The translations under genes and the position numbers were made by a program. A model generated the notes under the pieces. The model ran no database searches. It was not told where the DNA came from and saw nothing but the letters and a program-made list of their open reading frames with translations. From Protostelium mycophagum (Eukaryota > Evosea > Variosea > Protosteliida > Protosteliaceae), in NCBI GenBank assembly GCA_002081555.1, contig KV920918.1:1-33839 (forward strand): a stretch of 33,839 nucleotides of DNA, read 5' to 3'. Below are positions 19,291-30,600 of this stretch, piece by piece; within the stretch, counting starts at the first letter, position 1; each line of letters begins with the position of its first letter.

Positions 19291-22200
19291 TCTACAACGT
19301 TGTGACGGACTCACATTGTCGGATATATGTTCGTTGGTCATGAAAGTCTGGAACAAAAACTTCAAAATGATGGTGATGGTCGCCCAAACGAGTACAAAGT
19401 TCCAGAATCGCTAAAAATAGATCAGCGGGAGGGGATATCGTAGGTCTAACCTTAGTGGGTCGAGTGCCTTGGAGCACCATGGCATATCCGAATGCGACGA
19501 TTGGATAAAACAATGATATGAAATCTTCATCAGTGAGCGAAATTGGATTATTTAAAACTATTATTCTCAAGAGACAGCGTAAAGTACTTTTGAAACTAAG
19601 TTTCATACTTTGCCCTGATGTTCTTTTGGGCATACGTAAAAAAGTGTTGCGACTTCTACGCCACTTTTCTCAAGCCACCATAAGAGTATGAAACTTAAGT
19701 ATGGAAGTTTCAAAATCTTCCGTTGAGAATATTTACACAAAAAAATGTTGACTTACTGGCATATAGAAGGTGATTTAGAAAGAAGAACAGAAACGCCACT
19801 TTCTTGGATTGTTGCTGGACAACAGCCGCCAAGATGTTGAAGAACCTCGCTTTCCTCGACAAGTTCGCCCACTCTGTGATGACGTCATGTTACGTCCTGA
19901 AATTTCGATGAAATTTCGTACCTGTCTCTTTTTTGTATTTGACGACCCCCTCCATGCTGTAGATCAAGAGGTCGACAGTCTTCATGAAAAGGTGTTGAAC
20001 TTTCAACCCGAATTTTCTCATCTTTTTCAGCTTATTTTCTTCTGGCTGTTCCACACTGTGATGACGTCATCATATATTTGAGTGACTACACCGTTGTAAA
20101 ATGATAGAATTTTCTGATGATTTTTTTGCATTATCTCGGCAAAGCCGGAAAATATTGACGTCTACAACGATGTATTACGTGGTGGGGAGCTCCGTTAATT
20201 CCGGAATTTCCAGCGCGTTCGAGCTCATCTGCCATATTTCAATGAAATCTCCATGAAATCTCGACGAAAATTCACCGCTCTCATTCTTTCCCTCAGCCTG
20301 TCCTCTTCTTCAACGGCCATTTTGACTGTCTGTTGCTTTATAGTTGAGTCATACGATATCCTCTTTTCAGTATGCGCAGGCGCCTCTTCTGGGGGGGCTT
20401 CTATACGTAACAACGGAGTCGTTGTAGATGGGGTGGAGGGGGTCCCGTCCTCCTTGCCGAATTTGTACAATTGTTGGTGTCGATTTTTCACTGAATTATT
20501 TCAGTCTTTTTCGCGCCAATACCAAAAATTTAAAATCCATTTTCTATGTACTATGCATGGAAATCATTTTTGCTGCAGCTCAACATCCGACATACTGAGA
20601 AACATATACAAAGAGTTCCAGTGGCTCGCACAAAACCGTGTTGTTGTCAAAACGATTGGGTTGCGTCCAGATGTCCTTTCATGAATGAAAAATCACCTTC
20701 AATCAGCCTGAGCCATCTTTCGGTCTGTTCCCTTGACAACCTGAATCTCTTCATTTCCAAGTACATATCTTGCTCCTCGTAATATTTCTTGGCGCGTTGG
20801 TACGCGTTTTCCTCGTAATCTTTCACGATACGGTTGACCGTGTCGATCTCCGGTCTCTTCCCGATCTGTATTTTTCAGTGAAAATCCGATGAAATTTCCC
20901 GGATTTTCCGAGAATCTTCCGGAATTTCCGTGAAATTTCAATCTCACCCTCTTCTGACCCCACAGTAATATCAGAATTAGAATGTCCTGTGCGATTCCAC
21001 ATTTTGTAAACATGGCTTCGTAGAAGTTGCTGCTCATGTTCTTTATCCCAAGACCATATTTCTTTGGGAATAAATCTCCCTCATTGATGGGATCACAATC
21101 CAGCGTTTGGTAACCCCCGAGGGTCGCCAGTAGCGGGAATTGAAACATCAACTGGAGATTTCAGTGAAATTTCGTGGATTTTCGGTACCTGTATACAGAT
21201 GATGAGGAAAGTGTAGATGCGTAAGAGCCTCCACCCTCTGGAGTCGGGGGTGAAGGCAGATTGACTGTTGATGAGCAACATCATGGAAAACAAGATGTAC
21301 CCGATGCGTATCAGATTAACCTGGAAATCTCAGTGAAAATTCCCAGTGATCGAGAAATTTCCTCGAAATTTCCGTACCTGAAGTGCGCCTATGATGAAGA
21401 TAACAACAAGTACCACATCCGCAGAAAATCTAAAAATGAGATACTGCATGTACCTGAACCCCGCACTACAACCCGTCAGTTCGAAATTTCACAGAAATTT
21501 CACTCACTATGGGTCTCCATGAAATTTCCGCGCGCTGTTGTCCCTCAACTTGTCTCTCCGAGTGAACAGCTGCTCCTTGGTTTTGGCGGGAATAAAAGCC
21601 AGGAAACTTGCAATGTAAAATAAGACAAAATCAAACGTCATAGATGCCACGTATGAAGGGTTGTCAAAAGTTAGCCAATTGTTCCAGCGCGAGGCGGTAC
21701 CCCATTCCGGCCTGATGAGGGTGTTCCATAAGAAGTAGAAATCTGAGGGGTCAGCGTTGTAGATGGGTCGACGGTCAGAGGAAAATGTCTGAATCTTTCA
21801 CCTTGAGTTGGGGGTGTTTTGAGAACGAAAATATACTCCGAAGTCAGCGCGAAAACGAAAAACATTAAAAACAGAGGGAAAGCTGTGAATTTTCAATTGA
21901 AATTTCGACGAAATTTCGTTGGTTCGTCTACAACGAGGGGTTACGTACCTGGACCGAAAGCTACTTTTCTCCCCCAGTGATCTTGTATGATGACGAAAAT
22001 GATGAAAACTATTCCAAGATAGTCGTTTCTTATCACTAGAGATATCGCACAAATGACGAAGAACAACTATCATGATGTCATTATGATATACATTTCAAAA
22101 ATTAAAATCACAATTCGTTTTTAATTCATCTTTTTGGTCGAATTTAAATTGATAAAATTTCCAATAAAAAATTCAAATAAATATTCAATAAAAACTAAGA

Positions 22201-25200
22201 TAAAAAACCAATAAGATAATAAAATAGATATCAAATAAAATAAAATAAAATCACCTCATATCCCCATAAGACGAAGAAATTTCCGGTGTACCATCTGAAT
22301 GACTTGTATAATCCAGATTTCAAGACTTGCTTTGATCTCGTCTGTGTGTTCTGTGCCTTGTGTACACCGTTATTGCCGTTGCTGACGTGTACATCTTCCT
22401 CCTCTTGGGGTCTGATGACGTCATCGCTACTCATGGAATGGTGGCTTTCATTCGAATGAGAATTCCCATTGCTTTGAGACTCTTCGGTGTCCTGAGGGGT
22501 TTCATTCTGGTGACACTCTTCCTTTTGAGACTGGATGACGTCATCGCTGTCACGTAAGAGGATTGTAGATGCACGTTTCGGTGTGAGGGATGGTGTTGTA
22601 TCGTTGTCTACATTAATGTCCGTGGAGGCGATTATGTCCACAAGAACTGACATTCTGCTGTTGCCTTCAGTACTGATTTGACGATGAAATCTCAAGATAA
22701 TTTCACTAATACCATGAAATTTCCGACAGATTTCAGCAACTCACCTGGTAGCTTCGGTATTAGGGGTCATCGGGGGCATGTCTTCGTCAGTCTCGCTGTC
22801 TTTTTTCACGGATACGGGTCTTTTGATGACGTCATCCTGTGAGGGGTCACTCATCACCCCAGGGTAACCCTCCTATCTCCAAGAGAATAAGGAAAACTGA
22901 CCTTAGCCGTGTCTTTCAACTTCTTTTTACCCCATCTTCTGGACTGTCTGCACAGTACCAACATGCATATCATGAGTGTATTTGTGCCCATCTCTCTCCA
23001 CAGATTTCTTCGCGGTAAGTAGGGAAAGTCATTTGTCTGTGTGTCCAAGTCGGTGGGAAGACCTGGGAGGGTGAGGGTGAGGGGGTGTACAGTGAATATA
23101 GTGTATGGTGATCTTATTTTATGACCCATAATGATAGAGAGGTTGTACAAATAGAAAGAGTAATTATTATAGATGTAATCGCGGCAGAGCCGCAACACAA
23201 ACGCACTATGCAATTGTAGAGCCAGCATGTGTCACATAGTGACCTAAGTCCTTTGTGTGACTCAAAGTTGATGGAGCAACACTTACCGATCCATCTGAGT
23301 ACGCCCGAGTCTGTAGTTCTGAAAGTATCAAAGTAGTGGAACCGCCCCAACATCTTCAACAGTGAAATCATCTGTCAGCGTCATCACGACATCCCACAGA
23401 GACATCTCGTTGTAGATAGACCCACCTGTATCCAGCCCAAAAAAATGAGACCCATGGAGTCACATCCTCTCGGTAGGAAGAGGGACACCACCAGCAGAAA
23501 GAATAACACGAAGTTCATCAGGTTGATTTCTCTGATGAGGATGCACCAAATGAGCAGTGATGTAACAAAAGGTAAGAAGATGTTGGCCGTCTTAGTCATA
23601 GCTTGCACAAAGAGTCGGAATCCCCCTGGAAGTCCTGGAAAATGTGAGGATGTGTGATTTTCTGGGAGTTGTAGACGGTACTTCTCGACAAAGCGATCCA
23701 TCACAAAAGTTTAAACCTTTTCGTCTCAAATTTAAAAATAAAATCACCTGAATCTTGTAAGATCTGTCTCAATCTTCGATTCTTTCCATGGGATTGGGTC
23801 AAGAAGACTCGCGCTTGAAAGACATACACCACCAATATTAACACGTTCTGAGCCAACTGTCGTATCTCCGGTACCAACCCTATATCATCCAACGCAATCG
23901 CTGTGACGTCATCAGTACACCCCACACACCATAACCCCCCTCACGTGACTTGGCGGGGAAATGGTCACGGATCCACTCTCGCGCCAAAACCAACTGGTAC
24001 GTGTACCTGCCGACAAGTATGATGGCGGATGCGATGGTGGCCACTCCCCACACTGGTTTCAATAGGATGAGAGTGTCTCCTGATATCATATGGATCGATG
24101 CAAATAGAAATAAAAATGCGATATAAATGATGGAGATCGCGCTGAAAGGAAGAGAGAGTGTCACCACAATCAATATGAAGTAAGACCTGTCAGATGTCAT
24201 TTCGGGGTCAATCTACAACGAGACTTTACGTACAGAACGAGACTGTAGACGGGGGAGGAGTCCCAGAGGCTCATCCCGAAATACAAAAGGCGGGAAAAAA
24301 TGTTGCCACGTGTCATGTCTTCTGCCTTCACCCCTTGCTCCTCATGTACAGAGAGGTTACGCTGTCTCTTAAGCCGGTACTGGAAATTTCAGTGAAATTT
24401 CGACGAAATTTCGGGAGATCACCTTGATGAGATGCCATTGCATGACGGTAAATATGAGTGTGATAATATTCGGCATCAACTTTAAGCCAAAAGGCTCTAA
24501 GTGTGACAGTCCTACGACTTTTATTCTCTACAACTTGGAATCTTTCTTGAGAGAAACTTTCCCGCATTTTTAAAATTTCATAACAACATTAAAATAAATA
24601 AATTCCCACCAACTAATTCGGCCAAGCTGCCGCCTGATCTCTCCAAATCCCGAGTGAATGGCATCTGCCACAAAGACAATAGAATCACAATAAATTGGGA
24701 GTAAATCACGACAGCAAGCCACGTCCTCTCCGCCAAATCCCTTGAGACCACGTACAAGATGAAGAAGATCATGTAACTGTGACGTCATCAGAGTTGTAGA
24801 TGGTCGGAGAAATAGATTACCCGGTGTTGAGAAGGGTGATACGCTCTACCCATAACGCGGAGATGCAAAGTCCCGCAAGAGAAATGACATAACTTTGTTT
24901 CAAGAAAAAAGAAATTAGATTGACAGTCTTGGAGCGAACGACAGGCAGGACCTAAGATCTACATCAGTTTTATTTTTAGAATATTTTGATCATGTTGATA
25001 TTCCAAAAAATAAATTTTGAGTGATTAGGACAACGACATCTCACCTTTGTGCTGAGGTATTCACGGACTTGTCTTGTTTTGATTGTTCCTGACTGGATGA
25101 CACTAGAGTACCTGTGCTTCCTCCTATAAGAAGGCTCTACCTGCGAAATTTCACCGATTTTTCATCTCCATTTCTACAAAAATTCCAGAATCAATTGTAG

Positions 25201-27576
25201 ATGATTGTGTAAGAAAAATCTCCGTTTCTCAGAGATAAATTAAATCCCACGAAATTTCGCCGAAATTTCACGGAATACTCACCGCAGGATGGGGTTCAGC
25301 CAGTATGACGTTCTTCATCGAGTTAAGGGTCCAAAAAGATGCGTTCATCCACAACAATGCGAGAAGTGCAGACAAGGGCCATATAGAGGGTCTTAACCGT
25401 CTCAGCCCGATGTTGATCAGGGGGTCAAAAATGTTTTCCGGACCACCCTCATCACTCTGTCGTTTTTCAGCGAAATTTCTCGGAAATCCCGATGAAAATT
25501 CATGGAATTTTCGATATAATACAGGTGAGTTTTCGTGGAAATATCAGTGAAATTTCATTGGAATTTACTCACCACGTTGGGATATAGGAATTGTATGTTG
25601 ATAATATATAGAGACATAAATACCGATACTAAGTAAAACACTGCGAAGGCAGAAGCTTTGGGAGCTTTTTTTGGCAGCATCAGTAAAACACAAGTGTAGA
25701 TGAGCAGTCCTATCGTGAGTACAGAGGGGATGTACAGGAACACCGTCGCGCTGACTGTGACCAGAAACTTGGAATTTTCAGTGAAATTTCGGAAATTCCG
25801 GGAAATTCACCTTCCAACCGTGATGAATACAGAATCTTGCAAATACTCGATTCAACCATCTAAAAATATAAATATACACCCACAATATATTCTATTTTTA
25901 GGATATAATAATACACTTATACCGCATTGTAGATGAGCAATTACAATAGAAGAAATAATTTTTCCGGAAAAACATGTAGAATTTCTCCACAAAAAGAAAA
26001 AGATCTGAACACTAATTGTAGATGTCTCACTGATCTCGCGTTAGGAATGACTTCTTCTCTTCGTCGTCGCCTGCTGATGTCTTATACTCTTTATAGTTAC
26101 GGAACACGGCGTACCAGTGGCACAACTACAACGCGTCAGCGCGAGATGTTCTTCAAAACTTTGTAAAAAATTTACAAATTAAAAAATTCGAAAATTTACA
26201 AATTAAAAAATCCGAAAAGTTAAAAAACTTGCAGAAAAATTCCGACTCAACGAAAAATTTTCGAAATAGAAATTTCTGAAAAATCAAAAAAATTCAAAAT
26301 TCACCAGCATGAATTGTAAAGCGATGGCGATGTATGCAATAATCATGGGGTACATATATCTGTTCTGGATAAAGGTCCTGTAGTCTAATACTCCGAGAAA
26401 ATTCAACACCTATTTATAGGTCATCCACATCGTTGTATAAAAGCAATATTTTTGTGAATTATATTTTTTGCAAAAATTCAATTTTTTTGTTATTAAATTT
26501 CAAATTTTGAAAAAATATAATAAAATCGGATTTGCTTACAGGTTCTGGAATTCTGATGTGAATTTGGTCGTATTGTAGTGTGTACAATGCAATCAGGTGG
26601 AATCCGTCATATACCAATAAAATGGGCCAAATCCTGTACATTTCAGTTTCCCGCCAAAATTTTTAATTTGAAAACACTCACCAAGAATTGATGGTGGCGA
26701 CGTCTTTGAATCTTAAAGCGATAGCGCTGCAAACACAGAGTACGGCATAAGGTAAGTTGAGTACTGAAGGATAAGAAGCCGCGATGACAAATAAAATGAG
26801 CAGATTGACCGTTGCATTGAAGAATGATGACTTGGCCATTCGTTCTGTTCGTGATGGAGCTAAAGTTGAATGAGATGAAGAGTTTAAAGAGAGTGTTTTT
26901 ATCCAAAAAATAAAATGGTATGACTATCTTCATACAATAAATCACGAATAATTGAACTTACTGGCGAGCTTAAATTGTAATAGAAGAACGAGAAGTAGTG
27001 ACATTAAAAAGATCGTGGCATCTGGGAGAATATATCTTAGTGTCTCTAATTTGTCTGGATTTACGGCTCTGTCGAGATCAGATTATTTAATCGATGATTT
27101 AATCTTCTCAATCATAAAGAACTTACACGATTCCCACAAAATTAAGACCTTGAACGACTGATGAAGGGTTATCGACCAAATATAGCTCGGGTTTGTAACT
27201 GGCAACGATCGTGACCACAACATTGGCAATGCAAGCGGCACAGGAAATGAATAGAAAAACTCCAGTCAGTATCTTTGGTATAAGACCTGGGGTGTTCAGT
27301 TGGTGTGACGATGGGAATGTTCTACCATTATCACGGATCTGTCTCTGGGTTGCCCATATTGCAAAAGCAACAAAACCTATAAAATATAGAACAGAAATGG
27401 CATTTAGAACCCTTCCAATACTCGCTGTGATCGTCAATCATCTTCTCTCTGTAAGTTGAATCACCTGCAAATAATAGAGCTGGATAGATTAACCGAAGGA
27501 CAAAGCTCGTGATTTCCCTCATTCCATGATACGATGATGATGAAGGAAGATCGCGGTAAAAAAACATTTCAAGCAT
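19291..27576 (-). CDS. Piezo-family mechanosensitive cation channel, 3' end lost in gap
   Basis: A large minus-strand gene of many short exons encoding a polytopic membrane protein. Piezo is a stretch-gated cation channel of plasma membranes. The N-terminus (27576 or 27522) reads LRLIYPALLFAASIGRVLN, like the first Piezo helix. Further exons give ASYPSVLNLPYAVLCVCSAI, YDGFHLIALYTLQY, IPSVLTIGLLIYTCVLL, FILYVVSRDLAERTWLAVV, LGLSHLEPFGLKL-like text and MFFVFALTSEYIFVLKTPP. Near the gap it has FFFLNHLLYA, then SLFYPIVAFGYAMVL and RPTKRFWNFVLVWATITIIL, closely matching the LNH...IPRPSKRFW region of animal Piezo. The last readable exon ends FMTNEHISDN at the gap. The anchor, cap and pore, roughly the last 700 residues of animal Piezo1, are absent. 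A Ser/Asn-rich acidic insertion lies at about 22320-22680. Confidence 0.9.
19564..19729 (+). mobile_element. MITE copy 2, within a Piezo intron
   Basis: This 166-bp copy of the element at 57-220 is in the same orientation. It has TTCTCAAGAGACAGCG at one end and TTCTCAACGGAAGATTTTG on the complement of the other, and is flanked by TA on both sides (19562-19563 and 19730-19731). It lies within the Piezo intron at 19558-19756 (minus), only a few bases from the acceptor, and accounts for about 84% of that intron. Its ends match each other better than those of copy 1. Confidence 0.85.
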
Positions 27577-27674
27577 TTCCGGAATTCCAGCGCTTTTAAA
27601 CCTCTAACTTTAATCAGGCCCAAACACCAACAAGAGATTGGAGTCTGTACACAAACATTTTGTCCAAGGGCACA
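27577..27674. promoter_or_regulatory. 98-bp divergent promoter, Piezo / histidine kinase
   Basis: Only 98 bases separate the first Piezo ATG (27576, minus) from the kinase ATG (27675, plus). If translation of Piezo starts at 27522 the spacer is about 152 bp. Both genes encode membrane sensors, so shared expression is possible. No TATA-like box stands out. The kinase start was chosen as the first in-frame ATG. Confidence 0.5.
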
Positions 27675-30600
27675 ATGTTGCCAGACGTCAAAAAACCCTG
27701 GCAGAAAATTCCGGAGATGCCTTTCGGAGGTAACCTCTGTAAAGAATGCTGCTGCCAATGCTTGAAAAGTTGCAACATTTCAGATGAAGAATGTTCGAGC
27801 GGCAACCAAATAGTTCGGAACCATTTATGTCCTTCGCCTGCTCTACAACGGACGGTGTTTTGGGCCTGCTCGGGGCGAATTTCAACGAACAGGGATCACA
27901 CCTATGAGCACATGCAATCGAGAGTGGGAAGAATTCACGAAGCGCCAAGGAACAGCTTTGTGACGAATGAAACACAAGATTCCAACACGAACACCGACCC
28001 CACGCTCATACCGGTGCATTTTCCGGAAACAGAAAATGAATTCCATACAGAAGCCACACACAAGATATGGCCGACAAAAGAATATTTACAATTATGTTTG
28101 GATGTCGTCACCAGCAGGAGGTCCCTGCTAATCGCCATCGCAACAATTAGTCTAAGTGGACTGATTCTCTTGTCATTAATACTGGGAGTCCGCCTATATC
28201 AATATATGTGTGCCTGCGCCAGCTTCACTCTGTGCTTTCTGATATGTACTGTCTTCCTATTCTGCAGAGTGAGATGATTTCCATTTATTATTTTAACAGA
28301 TCCTCTTCTAAAATGATTTCACAGAGAGAGGAATCAAATAGTTTCTTTGCATGTTTAGGCATAGGTTATGGTTTCGTGGGAGTGCTGGTGGCTTTGTCGC
28401 GGACTGTGAGCGAGGGCTATCTCACTGATAGTAATGACGTCAACTCTTACCAGCAGTTCATCGCCTCTGCTAGATTGATCGAGACGGTCACCATCATAAT
28501 TGGAATTGTTTTGGCCAATACCAGGTCATATACAAAATTGAATCTCAACGAGAAAGCTCGATCACGTTGTACATTGAATTTTGTCACTAAAATGAGCAGG
28601 TTCCAAGGGAGAAGACTCGAATTAGTATACGGATCATTCGTCACCCTACTCTCTTCATTTCTCATCTGCTCCATCTTATGGTGGCAGATCTTTCCAACCT
28701 TGTTTGAGTAAGTTCATATAACCTTTCTATCTCATGATCATCAGTAATGATGGCACAAATTCACCTCCACGAACCCCATTTAAAAATGGCATTGACTATA
28801 CATTCACTGTCGTCGCCTTCCTCTGCATTCCGTTGTTCATCTTAAGAAAGGGGAACATCACCCCAGACCTTTTTGTATATTTTTTAGTAGCTCTTGTTAT
28901 CCGTTTCATTCAGGTAAGAATTACTGGCAGTCTACAACGATGTAAAACATACTATTTTATTATAGAGAAATTTTTTGTTGAAATTTGGAAGATTTCTTCT
29001 CAACTTTATATAAATTAAAAAGAATTACTGTTTATATATTTCATCTGTAGATTTTATGAGCACTGACTTTATCTACAATTCAATTTCTCGAAGAAATCTG
29101 TCATTCCAGGATTAACATGACCAGATAATCATATCGAGCACGATCACGAACTACAACGGGTCTGCTTCCAATACCAGTAATTTTTTTCGACTGATGGCCT
29201 ATTCTTCGCTTTTTGTATCCATGGGAACGTCGCTCATCTTCAAACCTATCTCTTCACTGGAGGTATTTTAGGACTTGAAAAATATTTTTATTCTAGTGGT
29301 AGTCATGTTTTATTCCAATAATTCGGGATTTTGTCGTTGTAGACGTATCGTGTTTACGTACATGCAGGATCATTTGGATTCACAAACAGCGGCATTATTG
29401 AGAGAAAACACCTTAATCTCATGGCTCGTAGAGCAGGTGAGCCACGTCATCACCACATCCCCCTTACCGCCAATTCTCCCTCTCTTACCGTGACAGATGC
29501 CCACCATCGTGTTGATCCTCGATGTAGACGGCCAATTCGCGCACATGAACCGCTTCACCAGAAAAGCCCTGAAATTGAGATCGGAATCCGTGCAGACGAA
29601 TTCACTCAATTTTTTTCGGTTTTTTAAATTCGATGGAGACCGGGAAGAATGCCGGGAATTATTGAGAAGCATGAACGGACCTTATAACGGGGAGAACTTC
29701 CTGATTCTGCGGACAAAGGGGACAGAAGTGGACCCCGATAGGATGATCGAGTGGACCATTAAGACTTACAGACCACAAGGTGATCTTATTTTCGGAAAAT
29801 GGCGGGAAAATCGGATTGTACTGTTATTATTTTTGTTATGCCAATTCGACTATTGAAACAAATAAAAATTCCAAAAATATCTCAAAACACATAAATCAAT
29901 TTCCATGTACCCGAATTTTCTCAGAAAATTCACTCTATTTTTAGACTCAATGATGGAGACAACAGATGAGCCTGAACTACTGATCTCCCACACATCCCAA
30001 CTACTATGCCTCGGTAAAGATATAACAGAAATTTCCGAGAAAGAGAGGTTGTTGGAAGAAGCCAGAGTAGACGCCGACCGTTTGGCTGCCATGAAGGAGA
30101 CCTTTGTCAGTAACATCTCACACGAGGTGGGTTCGAATTTTTATTTTGGCGGGAAACTGATGATGGCAGTTGCGAACGCCACTGAATTGCGTGGTGGGGG
30201 TTTCAGACTTGCTGATGCAAACTGACATTTCTGACACTTGTCTGTCCATGTTACGGATGATGGGTTCTGCAGCACATTCTCTTCTTGGACTAATTAACGA
30301 CTTACTGGGTAAATGATTTATTTATATTTAAATTTTGGATTTTCTGTTGTAGATCCACAATATCTAAAGAATATAAAATTTCAATAGAAAATCGCAAAGC
30401 GCCAACACAAATGAACTTACAAATGACAACTTTCAGATTTTGCAAAGTTGAAAGAGGGACAATTGAGGTTAAATATTGCCCCTTTTGAATTTCTCAACTT
30501 TTTGGAATGTGCCGTATTATCTTATTCAGTCCTCTACAACGAGAAGAATTTGGATTTTGGATACCGGATCAAAAAGAATTGTCCAGTGACAATCTCTTCA

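Noticed and set aside
23384-23704. Separate small membrane-protein genes on minus within 19300-27600
   Set aside because: The hydrophobic frames join in phase through short introns and follow the order of Piezo motifs, so they are exons of one gene.
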